This document shows, in pieces, positions 44,727-54,062 of a DNA stretch of 64,000 nucleotides. Within the stretch, counting starts at the first letter, position 1; every line of letters starts with the position of its first letter. The stretch covers positions 62,001-126,000 of the forward strand of contig JAFQRZ010000016.1 in assembly GCA_017409825.1 (NCBI GenBank), written 5' to 3'. The stretch comes from Agathobacter sp. Its GTDB lineage: Bacteria; Bacillota; Clostridia; Lachnospirales; Lachnospiraceae. The notes under the pieces were generated by a model. That model did not search any database and was not told where the DNA came from. It was given only the letters and a program-made list of their open reading frames with translations. A program made the translations under genes and the position numbers.

Positions 44727-44843
44727 TTACGAATTGAAATCTATTTCCTCAAAAGTTTCTCTATAATCCTGCTCATCTGCAAACAAAAGATATTCTCCAT
44801 CTACAAATCCCATATATCCACTATCAATTACATATCCTTTCAT
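44727..44843 (-). CDS. 38-residue small protein
   Basis: The frame reads MKGYVIDSGYMGFVDGEYLL, continuing acidic to ...EIDFNS. GGAGG lies 7 nt before the ATG. The G-Y-M-G-x-V-D-G-x-Y-x-L-F pattern recalls very small conserved proteins seen in mobile elements of Firmicutes, recognised by eye only. It stands alone upstream of a large hairpin and downstream of the Toast_rack module. The function is unknown. Confidence 0.6.
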   Translation of the reverse strand: MKGYVIDSGYMGFVDGEYLLFADEQDYRETFEEIDFNS

Positions 44844-44917
44844 GTTGCGTCCTCCTATCATCAATTCCTGTATTTCCTTCTGACAATAGGATTATCCGAT
44901 ATATGGTGGACAATAAA

Positions 44918-44940
44918 AAGGACACCTTTACGGTGCCCTT
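44918..44940 (-). terminator. intrinsic terminator of PadR module
   Basis: AAGGACACC pairs with GGTGCCCTT (one G-T), with TTTTTATTG after it on the minus strand. The stem overlaps the last codon of the Toast_rack gene. Confidence 0.75.
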
Positions 44941-45808
44941 ACTCCTGAAATTTAATTCTTACTTCACCAATACCACACTCAACATTGATTTCCTTGGATG
45001 CTCCATCGTTCTTTACATTCTGTTCTGCACCGAGGCCACCATAAGAAGCTTTTCCGACTACTACATTGCCAATTCCACATTCCACATTGTAGTTATAGTC
45101 TTCTTGAACACCGTTCAAGGCTATATTTACCTGACCAATTCCAGCTTCCACGTCCAGTTTCTCTATTTCAAGCTGTACTGCGGTTGCCTGACCTGCTCCT
45201 ACCTCCAACTCCAATTTCTTCGCTGTAATCTTGGAAATATCCGCCTGGCCAGCCCCTACCGTGATGTTTAACTTATCTGCAAGGAGGTCTTTTATATCTG
45301 CCTTGCTTGCACCGATTTCCAGCTCAACATCCTCAAACTGCATCTCTTGTGGGATCAAAATCGTTAGACTCCTATCCTCCACATCATCCAAATCCACATG
45401 AATATCGGTTTCATCTCGAATCACAAGTGTACCATTCTTTACTCGAACCTTCAATTTTGGAATATTCTTCTGTGTTACCTGAATATACTCTACATCATCG
45501 TAACGAATCTCCAAGATACCTGCAGCAAATTCGATATCCATGCTAGAGACACTCTCTTTAATTTCACCAGCAGATGTCTCGCCATCCACTTCTTCTGTGC
45601 TTAAAATATCACTTCCCAACTCATCTTTCCAATCATCCTCAAATGAAATATGCAAATCCCCCTCGTCAAAAGAAAAATGTCCATCTTGTATCAACTTTAC
45701 AAAATGCTCCGTCGTAAGTCCCATACCAAAGGCTACGACCACACAAATCAATCCAATTGACGCCAGCACACCGGCAATAATCAACATAACTTTCGTGAAT
45801 TTTTTCAT
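44939..45808 (-). CDS. DUF4097/Toast_rack beta-repeat membrane protein
   Basis: A 289-residue protein with an N-terminal membrane helix (about 8-30) and a long domain of repeated beta-strands (LEIGASKADIKDLLADKLNI, VGAGQADISKITAKKLELEV, VEAGIGQVNIALNGVQ). This spacing is typical of DUF4097/Toast_rack. Such domains are linked to phage-shock-type envelope stress systems. Its start overlaps the DUF1700 gene by 4 nt and it is the last gene of PadR-DUF1700-DUF4097. Confidence 0.87.
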   Translation of the reverse strand: MKKFTKVMLIIAGVLASIGLICVVVAFGMGLTTEHFVKLIQDGHFSFDEGDLHISFEDDWKDELGSDILSTEEVDGETSAGEIKESVSSMDIEFAAGILEIRYDDVEYIQVTQKNIPKLKVRVKNGTLVIRDETDIHVDLDDVEDRSLTILIPQEMQFEDVELEIGASKADIKDLLADKLNITVGAGQADISKITAKKLELEVGAGQATAVQLEIEKLDVEAGIGQVNIALNGVQEDYNYNVECGIGNVVVGKASYGGLGAEQNVKNDGASKEINVECGIGEVRIKFQE

Positions 45809-46521
45809 ATTTCATTCCCTCCTTCGTTACGATGGAATAAACCCTTGATCCAAGCAACCAAGGCCTTGATTGCTTTTGGAATCCAAATGCCAACACCCCA
45901 GATACATGGCAGAGCCAGCAAAATACCAATCGCTGCTAAAATTGCACCAACGCCAATACTTACCAAACCATCCACTGGACTTACCATAAGACACGCAATG
46001 CCACCAATTACACAAGCAATGCCACCTACCACAAGTCCGATTGCAGCTCCAATCAAACCTACGATAATACCAAACAATGCTCCAATGCAACCGACCAGTC
46101 CACCGAACAAACCAGCCACGATTCCAATCCAAAGTGGGAATGTAAGGATTAATACAATGATAAGCAAGACCTTCGTGGATGTAGGCATCCCTTGCTTTTC
46201 AGTAGTCGTGGTCTGTGAAGTATAGGTGTTTGTATGCTGTTGTTCGTAGTTTTTCTTCTCCTCTTTATGTCCCTCATTGCATTCCGCCTCTGGACTCGAA
46301 TAATCCTGTCTCACACTCTGACTAGCCTCTCTCTGCACATCCTCAAGTATCGTCTGTGCTACCTGTTCTGGACTGCCGAGTTCCTGAATCACCTGATATT
46401 CATTCTCCACACCAGCCTCATCAAAATAATCGTTATAATATGCTAACGCATCTGCTCTTTCATTTTCTGGAATGCCACGCAATAGATATTCCAGTTTTTC
46501 CATAAATTCCTGTCGATTCAT
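45805..46521 (-). CDS. DUF1700 (HAAS) membrane protein
   Basis: A 238-residue protein. The first about 70 residues are the HAAS helical domain (MNRQEFMEKLEYLLRGIPEN, then ALAYYNDYFDEAG). A Gln/Thr-rich linker follows, then four or more membrane helices (about 115-215). HAAS domains always pair with PadR regulators and probably bind them at the membrane. It is 2 nt from the PadR gene and overlaps the Toast_rack gene by 4 nt. Confidence 0.88.
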   Translation of the reverse strand: MNRQEFMEKLEYLLRGIPENERADALAYYNDYFDEAGVENEYQVIQELGSPEQVAQTILEDVQREASQSVRQDYSSPEAECNEGHKEEKKNYEQQHTNTYTSQTTTTEKQGMPTSTKVLLIIVLILTFPLWIGIVAGLFGGLVGCIGALFGIIVGLIGAAIGLVVGGIACVIGGIACLMVSPVDGLVSIGVGAILAAIGILLALPCIWGVGIWIPKAIKALVAWIKGLFHRNEGGNEI

Positions 46522-46523
46522 AA

Positions 46524-46841
46524 CTAATTTCCTCCTTCGAACAATGTATTAATTTTCGAAGTATAATTCTTCCACTCAATTTTGTAGAGATGAAGCTGTG
46601 CTTCTCCCTTTTCCGTCAACTTATAATATCTGCGATTTCGCCCCGCATACTCCATATCGTAAACCTCTAGGCATTCATCCTTCTGCAGTCTTCGAAGCAC
46701 TGGATACAAGGTAGACTCTGACACTTCCAAAATCTGCCGCACATCCTGGGTAATCTTATACCCGTATGTCCCCTGCTCCTCCTGAGAAACCACCGCAAGT
46801 ACAATCGCATCCAAAAGTGCTGCACCTGTGTTAAAAACCAT
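46524..46841 (-). CDS. PadR-family transcriptional regulator
   Basis: A 105-residue protein with the PadR winged HTH (LDAIVLAVVSQEEQGTYGYK, then VSESTLYPVLRRLQKDECLE and the wing YAGRNRRYYKLTEKG). It heads the operon. Two perfect palindromes lie in its promoter, one exactly between -35 and -10, so it most likely represses itself and the two membrane genes. Confidence 0.92.
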   Translation of the reverse strand: MVFNTGAALLDAIVLAVVSQEEQGTYGYKITQDVRQILEVSESTLYPVLRRLQKDECLEVYDMEYAGRNRRYYKLTEKGEAQLHLYKIEWKNYTSKINTLFEGGN

Positions 46842-46887
46842 ATTCTCTCTCCTGTTTCTTCTATCAAAACCATACTATATTTTTCTC

Positions 46888-46947
46888 AATATTATACACT
46901 GTATAATATTATATTAATACTATATGACATATAATATTATATGTCAA
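46888..46947 (-). promoter_or_regulatory. PadR promoter with two palindromic operators
   Basis: On the minus strand TTGACA (46942-46947) and TATAGT (46919-46924) have a 17-nt spacer. A perfect 22-bp palindrome (half TGACATATAAT) at 46925-46946 fills the spacer and -35. A second, AATATTATAC-act-GTATAATATT, is at 46888-46910 downstream of the -10. Both have the ATAATATTAT core, as expected for PadR sites. Confidence 0.8.
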
Positions 46948-46989
46948 CCCCTTTGTAAAACTTCGTTACGCTTATTTTGACACAAAAAA

Positions 46990-47013
46990 CCGGCAGTCCT
47001 TTCAAACCGCCGG
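46990..47013 (-). terminator. intrinsic terminator of OLD-like gene
   Basis: CCGGCAGTCC and AAACCGCCGG pair fully on the minus strand if G-T pairs are allowed, with a 4-nt loop and TTTTTT after. It is 12 nt past the stop at 47026. Confidence 0.85.
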
Positions 47014-47025
47014 CTACTAAGTCTC

Positions 47026-48882
47026 TTATATGTGTTTTTTTCTACTATCAAAGTACACGAATTTATCTACCGCATCCAAGATATCCGCAAAATCCTCTCG
47101 CGGTGCAAGTTCTAAATACTTCTCCAAAACCTCCGCTTCCTGCTCTTTCCATGGGCCATAGAAAATGTCATAGAGATTATGACCTCGCATATGTATCTTA
47201 AATAGTTCGAAATTTTCTTTCAAATCCTCGATCGATGCTATCTCTTTTCCGACAGCTTCTGCAAAACATTTGCCACTCTTGATACGATGAAGATACTGTT
47301 TCCATTTCGCCCACAACGTCTGCCAAAAAGCCTCTTCACTTTCTACCACACCAATCTGTGCCATAACCGCAGGATTTAAGAAGTAATTTTCAAACGAATA
47401 ATACTTCAAAATCAATACATTTTCACGCTTAACACGAGGAAGCTTATCGATATCCTGGGTATTTCTCTCGCTATAATATTTGCACAACTGCCCCGCTAGT
47501 TCTTCCGGGTCCTTACCATCGCCATCTCGAATCATCAAAAACTGCTCACGTAAATAAAGCTGATTCATATACTTCAAATTCGCATAGGTCTTGATATTCG
47601 TACAGCTATTGGTGGTAATAATAGAAATACGAGACAAGTTCCCATCTTCGTCCTGCACCTCAGAATAATACTTATTCAAAAGCAATGGCAATCTGGACTT
47701 ATCCTGCTTGCCTTCCACGATGAACACGAAATCTACATTCAAGAAATCATTCGCACTATATCCCAAATCATTTAAAACATCATCAATATCTGCATTTTGT
47801 CTTGCAACAGAATATCCCTCTTTGTCCATCACCATCTGGCAAATCTGACCTCGCGTAAAGTTCGCTACCATATTTGGTGAATGGGTCGTAAAAATCACCT
47901 GATTTTTCTTCGATAGCTTGTACAAAATTTCTGCCGCTGCCTTCTGCAACGAAGGATGCAAAAACAGTTCTGGATACTCCACCACAATAATACTTGGCAT
48001 GCAGGTTTGGTCCTCAATATAGGTTTCCAAAAGAGAGAGCATATAAATGCTCTTCATACCATTTCCCAACTGTTCCACTGGACTCAAATGCTTCGAGCGT
48101 TCGTGCCATGCCTCCACATCCACATGGAACATTTCATCCACATCACAGGATAAGTGGTACGAGATATCCTCTACGCCACCATTCTTGTGATAGTTCGCAT
48201 TCACCTTCTGCGAAAAATCACTCATATTAATCTGATACATCTTGTATTCCAAAAGACGTGCCGTCTCATGCAGTGCCAGTTCTTCGGGACGTTTCTTGTT
48301 AATTAAACCGATACAATTAAAGCAATGATTGCACGTTCTCGCCGCATCAAACATACAGGAGTTGTTCTTCATCTGAATCAAATCCTCAGACTTCTGGAAC
48401 AAAAGTAAATCATCCTGGAAAGAAGCCAAATTTCGCGTCGTATCAATAAAATGCAACTTTGGAAGCACATCTTTGATATAACGATTGTTCTTGTGTGTTC
48501 CATCCTCGTAACGTACCTTGCCATTGTGATTAAAGGAGCAAACAAAACTCAACTCCCCATCCACATAAGACGGCAGCTTTTCGCAAAACTCCTTCTTCCA
48601 CAGCTCAAATCGCTTGTACTGGCTGACAATTCCACGGTCATGGAACATCTGCAAATCTTCTTCCGAAATCGAAAGCACCATCGCAATCTCGATATTCTGC
48701 TTCTTCTCGTTAAAGTGCTTTTCTCCTACGAGAAAATCTCCAGTCACCGCACGAATGGCATCCAACACTACAGTTTTACCTGTGTTGTTCTTCCCGACAA
48801 GAATTAAAGCACTTTCCATATCATGGATTTCCAGCTCACGTATTGACTTAAAATTTTTAATTCCCAAATACTTTATCTGCAT
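47026..48882 (-). CDS. OLD-family ATPase with TOPRIM nuclease domain
   Basis: A 618-residue protein. An ABC-type ATPase head comes first: YLGIKNFKSIRELEIHDMES, Walker A GKNNTGKTV, signature region LGNGMKSIYMLSLL, Walker B IIVVEYPELFLHPSLQ, H-motif IFTTHSPNM. A TOPRIM domain follows at about 385-500 with the metal Glu in FIVEGKQDK and DxD in RDGDG. OLD proteins are ATP-linked endonucleases; relatives act in phage defence (OLD of P2, GajA of Gabija, PARIS, retron partners). The next gene upstream, 8 nt away, is unknown and not a UvrD helicase, so this is not Gabija. Confidence 0.88.
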   Translation of the reverse strand: MQIKYLGIKNFKSIRELEIHDMESALILVGKNNTGKTVVLDAIRAVTGDFLVGEKHFNEKKQNIEIAMVLSISEEDLQMFHDRGIVSQYKRFELWKKEFCEKLPSYVDGELSFVCSFNHNGKVRYEDGTHKNNRYIKDVLPKLHFIDTTRNLASFQDDLLLFQKSEDLIQMKNNSCMFDAARTCNHCFNCIGLINKKRPEELALHETARLLEYKMYQINMSDFSQKVNANYHKNGGVEDISYHLSCDVDEMFHVDVEAWHERSKHLSPVEQLGNGMKSIYMLSLLETYIEDQTCMPSIIVVEYPELFLHPSLQKAAAEILYKLSKKNQVIFTTHSPNMVANFTRGQICQMVMDKEGYSVARQNADIDDVLNDLGYSANDFLNVDFVFIVEGKQDKSRLPLLLNKYYSEVQDEDGNLSRISIITTNSCTNIKTYANLKYMNQLYLREQFLMIRDGDGKDPEELAGQLCKYYSERNTQDIDKLPRVKRENVLILKYYSFENYFLNPAVMAQIGVVESEEAFWQTLWAKWKQYLHRIKSGKCFAEAVGKEIASIEDLKENFELFKIHMRGHNLYDIFYGPWKEQEAEVLEKYLELAPREDFADILDAVDKFVYFDSRKKHI

Positions 48883-48890
48883 AATCTTCT

Positions 48891-49541
48891 TTATTTCAAT
48901 CCAAATAATACTTCATTTGCTAGCTTCGCAGTCACTGCATCACCATAATTTGCAATAAAAATCTCTACGATTGCGATACCGCTCTTCTCACAAAGTTCCT
49001 TTACAAACGCATTTACCTTTTTCTTCTTCTCTAACGGCTTACATTCTGGTGCTTTCTCAAGCATATCCATATATGCGCAGAAATGCTCCCAAATCATTGG
49101 AGAAAGGTCTTCTTTTCGTTTCTTCTCTACTTTTTTCACAGCACACACAGGAAGCTTATATCCATCATACCAGCGCTCATTCTGTGGCTCATCTGGTAAA
49201 CTACTATACTTTTCTACGACCTCTGCCATAGGTGCTGCATCGATTGGATGAAACTGTGTGTCAAACACTTCCACACGATAAATATAATGTCCTTTTTCAC
49301 GATGACGATTGTAATAATAAATCGGCATATCCTTTTCAAATGGAGTAATAATCAGACTCTGCATGTCCCATCCACCAAGCAAGCGCTTCATCTCAACTGT
49401 AGCAACACGTCCTAAGCCCTTCATATTATATGCACTCATGCGAAAGGTAGCCCCATCGATTACTACCTTTTCAAACACGCCAATATCCTGCGTCTTACAT
49501 GCATATTTCGATTTAATTTCTTCTACCATTCTCTGAATCAT
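48891..49541 (-). CDS. unknown protein paired with OLD-family ATPase
   Basis: A 216-residue soluble protein with a mixed alpha/beta N-terminal part (FRMSAYNMKGLGRVATVEMK, then LIITPFEKDMPIYYYNRHRE and HYIYRVEVFDTQ) and a helical C-terminus. No cysteine cluster, signal peptide or membrane segment is seen. The central strand order is faintly like ferredoxin-dependent bilin reductases, which is not enough to assign. Its ribosome site is weak. It is 8 nt before the OLD-like gene, so both are probably made from one message. Confidence 0.7.
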   Translation of the reverse strand: MIQRMVEEIKSKYACKTQDIGVFEKVVIDGATFRMSAYNMKGLGRVATVEMKRLLGGWDMQSLIITPFEKDMPIYYYNRHREKGHYIYRVEVFDTQFHPIDAAPMAEVVEKYSSLPDEPQNERWYDGYKLPVCAVKKVEKKRKEDLSPMIWEHFCAYMDMLEKAPECKPLEKKKKVNAFVKELCEKSGIAIVEIFIANYGDAVTAKLANEVLFGLK

Positions 49542-49556
49542 TGTACTACCTCAAAA

Positions 49557-49700
49557 CTAATTATTTCTTTTTTTCACAAACATGGACATAAACATAATCA
49601 GTCCACATACAAATGCGGTTGAAATATCTTTAAAAATAAAATATCCTAAAACGCCAAACACAACACCTAATAACAAGCCTTTAACAATTTTCTCTACCAC
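49557..49700 (-). CDS. 47-residue membrane protein
   Basis: A GTG start at 49700 with GGAGG 7 nt upstream opens 47 codons: a basic N-terminus (VEKIVKG), a helix LLLGVVFGVLGYFIF and a second helix TAFVCGLIMFMSMFV ending KKRNN. It lies 15 nt upstream of the unknown/OLD-like pair on the same strand, so it may be a third member of that operon. No family was recognised. Confidence 0.6.
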   Translation of the reverse strand: MVEKIVKGLLLGVVFGVLGYFIFKDISTAFVCGLIMFMSMFVKKRNN

Positions 49701-49795
49701 GATTTTTCCTCCATATTTTATACAATCTTATAGAATACTATACCACATTTCTTACGATATATCTACCGCATTCCCTTGAATTTCCGCATAAAAAT

Positions 49796-49823
49796 AAGAG
49801 AGACTGCCGAAGCAATCTCTCTT
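49796..49823 (-). terminator. intrinsic terminator of sugar symporter gene
   Basis: AAGAGAGACTGC and GCAATCTCTCTT pair around a 4-nt loop (TTCG on the minus strand), followed by ATTTTTAT. Confidence 0.9.
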
Positions 49824-49858
49824 ATCTATGTAATCTTTAAAAATGAACTTTTCAAAAA

Positions 49859-51274
49859 TTAGTTATTTGCATGACGAGCTTCAAGTTCTTCGTTCATCTT
49901 AGCAAGAGATTTCTTGTCTAAGTTGTAGATTAAGCCTAAGCCTACGAACTGAAGTACTGCTGATACTAAGTAAGCAACAGCAACGAAGTATCTGATGTTT
50001 GTAGCAACTTCCATAGTCTGGTCAGCTTTTAATGTGTTATCGTAACCGATGAATGGTAAAGCCATGATTACGAGACAGATAGAAGGACCAGCACCCTGTG
50101 CTAACTTACGGAAGAATGAATGTAATGAGTATACAGTACCTTCTTCACGTTTACCGAATTTCCATTCAGCATAGTCGATAGCATCACCCATCATAGACCA
50201 TGATACTGTTGAGTAGATACCCATACCTAAGCTGTTTACTAACTGACATGCTACATAGATAATCATACCAGTTCCATTTGGTCCGATTGGAAGTACACAT
50301 AATCCAACACAAGCGATGATAGATACGATAGAACCAACTGTTGCAAGCTCTTTCTTACCAAATTTAGCAACCATCTTACGAGCAAGTGGTGTAAATAAAA
50401 TAATTGGTAACATAGCGAACATTGATACAAGACCCTGGATAGATGCGTTCTGGAAGTAAGCCTGGAACATTACCTGTACACCAGTTGCAGCACCCTGCAT
50501 ACCAAGGAACATACCCATAGCTGCTACTGTAGCACCTACAGCTGGACGGTTCTTCATGAAGTTGCCCATAGCCTGAACTACATTGAATTTTTCCTGTTCT
50601 TCGTTGCACTGTACATATTCATCACAACGGATAACTGTTGTACGAATCATGAACTGGAATGCAACAAAACCTGCTAAACCAAGAGCTAAAGCTGCCCAGA
50701 ATACTACTTCACCTTTGATGTTGTCGTTTTCATCATAGATGAGCATTGGGATAATAGCCATACAAAGCATGTTACCAACCATAGATCCTACTGAACGCCA
50801 AGCTGATAATGAAGCACGATCGCCTGGGTCTTTAGAGATAAGTGATAACAATGAACCATAAGGAACGTTTGCAATTGTGTAGAATGCATCCCAAAGAATA
50901 TATCCTACGATGAAGAGAACGTTCTTAAGCATTGCAGGAGCCTGTGGGAATGGTAAGAAGCAGAATGCACCTGCGAATAAAAGTCCGATAGAACCTACCC
51001 AGATGTATGTTAAGAATTTGCCTCTCTTGTACTGACGTTTGTCAGCGTCAACGATAGAACCAATCAATGGATCGTTGATAGCATCCCAAACCTGTACGAT
51101 TAAAAGTAAGATTGCATATGTGTTTGTATCGATGCCCATGAACTGGTTCCAGAAAAGAGCCAAGTAACCTTTGAGCGCGAATGACATATTACAACCAAAG
51201 TCACCAGCAGCGTATGATAAGCTGTCAAGCATACCAAATTTACGATACTGTTTTGTTTCAGTGTTGTTACTCAT
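49859..51274 (-). CDS. GPH-family sugar:cation symporter
   Basis: A 471-residue protein with twelve hydrophobic segments. It has the glycoside-pentoside-hexuronide signature: YAAGDFGCNMSFALKGYLAL near the N-terminus, WDAINDPLIGSIVDADKRQY after helix 2 (cation/sugar site Asp), and SMMGDAIDYAEWKFGKREEG in the second half. The family imports glycosides or uronides with H+ or Na+. The substrate is not evident because no glycosidase is adjacent. It is divergent from an AraC regulator, 185 nt away, which probably controls it. AGGAGG lies about 8 nt before the ATG. Confidence 0.92.
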   Translation of the reverse strand: MSNNTETKQYRKFGMLDSLSYAAGDFGCNMSFALKGYLALFWNQFMGIDTNTYAILLLIVQVWDAINDPLIGSIVDADKRQYKRGKFLTYIWVGSIGLLFAGAFCFLPFPQAPAMLKNVLFIVGYILWDAFYTIANVPYGSLLSLISKDPGDRASLSAWRSVGSMVGNMLCMAIIPMLIYDENDNIKGEVVFWAALALGLAGFVAFQFMIRTTVIRCDEYVQCNEEQEKFNVVQAMGNFMKNRPAVGATVAAMGMFLGMQGAATGVQVMFQAYFQNASIQGLVSMFAMLPIILFTPLARKMVAKFGKKELATVGSIVSIIACVGLCVLPIGPNGTGMIIYVACQLVNSLGMGIYSTVSWSMMGDAIDYAEWKFGKREEGTVYSLHSFFRKLAQGAGPSICLVIMALPFIGYDNTLKADQTMEVATNIRYFVAVAYLVSAVLQFVGLGLIYNLDKKSLAKMNEELEARHANN

Positions 51275-51459
51275 CGATATTTACCTCCTTAGCATATTTT
51301 TTAAAGTCGATGTACACTTTGAATAAATAATACCATAACAAGCCGAAAGGCAATAGTATTTTTTTTATGATTATCGTATTTTTTTTAGGTTTTATGTATA
51401 CTAGCTAAAAAAAATATGATATAATTCTAAAAAAAACATAAACAGAAAGTTGGACAAAG

Positions 51460-52737
51460 ATGGACCGTAACACTCACTACCAATCCGAATTTTCATTTGT
51501 AAAAAAATGCCTGGATTATCACAGAATCACATATCATACCTATTCTCTTACAGAACAGGCCGTACATATCGAAGATTTAGGAATACGACATGCGCTTGGG
51601 TTCACACTTCAAAACCTAGACAATGTGAAAGATTTATTTTTGAAGAGCATACATCCGAATACCCTCAGCTATTTGACAGACGAGCTATCCTGTCACTATA
51701 TCGTACTGCCTTTGCCCGGCGAGACATTAGATAAAATATTTGTCGTGGGACCTTATATTACTGCTGACGAAAAGGACAACATTTATACTTTTATGAACCA
51801 GCCCAACATCGCAGCACCATGGATACCGATTTTGAAAAACTACTATTTCCAAATCTGTAGTCTGACAACGGAGGAAGCCATTGATGCCTTGATTCATACA
51901 TTGGCAGATTATATCTGGGGTGCTGGAAACTATTCCAAAAATTACTATGAAAACGGACTTCCCGAAAACATCACAACGCTTTCCATGCCACAGGATCCGC
52001 AACGCCGTTTGGATCTTTTTACCAATATTGAACTGATTGAGACACTGTATTCCAGCGAAAACGAATTGGCCAATGCAATTTCTCACGGACAAATTACCAA
52101 AGCAAGGGCAATCTTTAGCAATCTGCCTTTGAGTGGATTCAAATACGAAGCAGAACCTTTGCGAAACCTAAAAAACTTCTCGATTATCAGTAATACGATT
52201 TTTCGAAAAGCCGCAGAACAGGGAGGTGTGCATCCATTGTACGTAGACCAACTTTCCACTACATTTATGGCACGTATTGAAGAACTGACCCGTTCCGACA
52301 ACGTGTTTGATCTGTGGACCGAAATGCTCCAACGCTACTGTTCCCTCGTAAACAACCACAATACGCGAAGCTATTCCCTGCCGATACAGAAGGTCATTAC
52401 CCGAATCAATTTCGACATCACTGCTGATTTAAGTCTGAAAACCACTGCTGAATATTTAAAGATTAATGCCAGTTATTTATCTAATTTATTCAAAAAAGAA
52501 ACGGGTTACACATTGACAAACTATGTAAATAAGAAGAGAATGGAACATGCAGCCTTCCTTTTGTCGACGACTGCACTCTCCGTCTCCACCATTGCACAGC
52601 AATGTGGAGTTCTGGATGATAATTATTTTATCAAGCTTTTCAAACGACAATATCAACTGACGCCTTCTCAATATCGAGAAACTATCAGTCATGAGGTGCA
52701 TAAGAATGATTATATTACCGAAAAAAGAACACTTTAA
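51460..52737 (+). CDS. AraC-family transcriptional regulator
   Basis: A 425-residue protein. The last about 100 residues hold the double HTH (FDITADLSLKTTAEYLKINA, SYLSNLFKKETGYTLTNYVN, AQQCGVLDDNYFIKLFKRQY). The long N-terminal part has no membrane segment and resembles the ligand-binding half of clostridial AraC regulators. A TATAAT lies upstream at about 51418. It probably regulates the divergent symporter and the MATE exporter gene, which overlaps its 3' end by 32 nt. Confidence 0.9.
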   Translation: MDRNTHYQSEFSFVKKCLDYHRITYHTYSLTEQAVHIEDLGIRHALGFTLQNLDNVKDLFLKSIHPNTLSYLTDELSCHYIVLPLPGETLDKIFVVGPYITADEKDNIYTFMNQPNIAAPWIPILKNYYFQICSLTTEEAIDALIHTLADYIWGAGNYSKNYYENGLPENITTLSMPQDPQRRLDLFTNIELIETLYSSENELANAISHGQITKARAIFSNLPLSGFKYEAEPLRNLKNFSIISNTIFRKAAEQGGVHPLYVDQLSTTFMARIEELTRSDNVFDLWTEMLQRYCSLVNNHNTRSYSLPIQKVITRINFDITADLSLKTTAEYLKINASYLSNLFKKETGYTLTNYVNKKRMEHAAFLLSTTALSVSTIAQQCGVLDDNYFIKLFKRQYQLTPSQYRETISHEVHKNDYITEKRTL

Positions 52738-54058
52738 AACCTGTTTTACGATGGCATGGCCTTCTATCCTGGAATCCTTTTTCATGGCATTTGCCGGACT
52801 TCTAGATTCCCTTATGGTTAGCTCCCTAGGACCATCCGCAGTAGCTGCAATCGGACTTACGGCTCAGCCAAAATTCATCGCGCTATCTATATTTATTGCA
52901 TTGAACGTATCAATTTCCGCGTTGGTTGCACGTAGACGTGGCGAAGGACGCCGCGAAGATGCGAATCAGATCGTCATGACTGCTCTTTTATTCGCCTTGA
53001 TTACCGTTGGCGTGATTAGCACTATTTTTCTGACGAATATTGATGCTATCTTAACCCTTTGCGGAACCAATGCTGACACCCACGAAGATGCCGTTACCTA
53101 CTTGTCTATCATTATGGGCGGTATCGTTTTCAACGTCATTCAGATGTCCATCAACTCCGCACAGCGTGGTTCTGGCAATACCAAAATCACGATGCGCACT
53201 AATATGGTTTCCAATGCCATCAATGTCTTCGGCAACTGGGTGCTTATCGGCGGTCATCTCGGCTTCCCAGCGTTAGGAGTACGTGGTGCAGCGCTTGCTA
53301 CCGTATTTGGCTCTCTGGTTGCGAGTGTGATGAGTATCATTTCTATTTTAGGAAAAGACACTTTTATCAGTATTCCATTTATGATTCGCGAACGCATCCG
53401 ACCAGCATGGGCAGCATTTAAAAACATTCTTCATGTTGGTTACAGCATTTTCTTCGAACAATTACTGATGCGTATCGGGTTTATGGCAACAGCCCTTATG
53501 GCTGCCAACCAAGGCACCGATGCTATGGCAGCACATCAGGTTTCCATGAACCTTATGTCACTCGCCTTCTCTTTTGGCGATGGCTTACAAGCCGCTGCTG
53601 TTGCCCTTATCGGACACAGTCTCGGGGCTCAAAAGCCAGACCTTGCAAAAGAATACGGCTCCACCTGCCGATTCATGGGACTTAGCATTTCCATCATCCT
53701 CGGCTTCGTATATATGCTCGGCGGCCGAACTCTGTTTGGTCTCTTTTTCCCAAAAGAACCGGATATCGTCGATATATGTGTACATATCTCCTATGTCATC
53801 ATTGTGACGATTCTCTTCCAGATTTCCCAGGTTATCTACATGGGATGCCTGCGAGGTGCTGGCGATACGAAATACACGGCTATGTGCTCCATGCTGAGTG
53901 TAACGGTTATCCGAACCGTATTCTCTTATGTATGCTGTTATATCTTCCATTGGGGAATCATCGGAATTTGGATGGGAATCTTAGCTGACCAGGTTTCCAG
54001 ATATATTTGTGCAAGCACCCGCTTCAAGCAAGGCAAGTGGGTCAACATAAAAATATAA
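52706..54058 (+). CDS. MATE-family efflux transporter
   Basis: A 450-residue protein with twelve membrane helices and MATE features: AWPSILESFFMAFAGLLDSL in helix 1, SLGPSAVAAIGLTAQPKF, and VGYSIFFEQLLMRIGFMATA starting the second half. MATE pumps export cationic or organic compounds using Na+ or H+. The start at 52706 has GAGGTG 8 nt upstream; an earlier ATG at 52691 lacks a site. It overlaps the AraC gene, so translation is coupled. Confidence 0.92.
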   Translation: MIILPKKEHFKTCFTMAWPSILESFFMAFAGLLDSLMVSSLGPSAVAAIGLTAQPKFIALSIFIALNVSISALVARRRGEGRREDANQIVMTALLFALITVGVISTIFLTNIDAILTLCGTNADTHEDAVTYLSIIMGGIVFNVIQMSINSAQRGSGNTKITMRTNMVSNAINVFGNWVLIGGHLGFPALGVRGAALATVFGSLVASVMSIISILGKDTFISIPFMIRERIRPAWAAFKNILHVGYSIFFEQLLMRIGFMATALMAANQGTDAMAAHQVSMNLMSLAFSFGDGLQAAAVALIGHSLGAQKPDLAKEYGSTCRFMGLSISIILGFVYMLGGRTLFGLFFPKEPDIVDICVHISYVIIVTILFQISQVIYMGCLRGAGDTKYTAMCSMLSVTVIRTVFSYVCCYIFHWGIIGIWMGILADQVSRYICASTRFKQGKWVNIKI

Positions 54059-54062
54059 AAAT

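Noticed and set aside
47026-49541. Gabija defence system
   Set aside because: The OLD-type protein resembles GajA but the partner has no helicase motifs, so GajB is missing.
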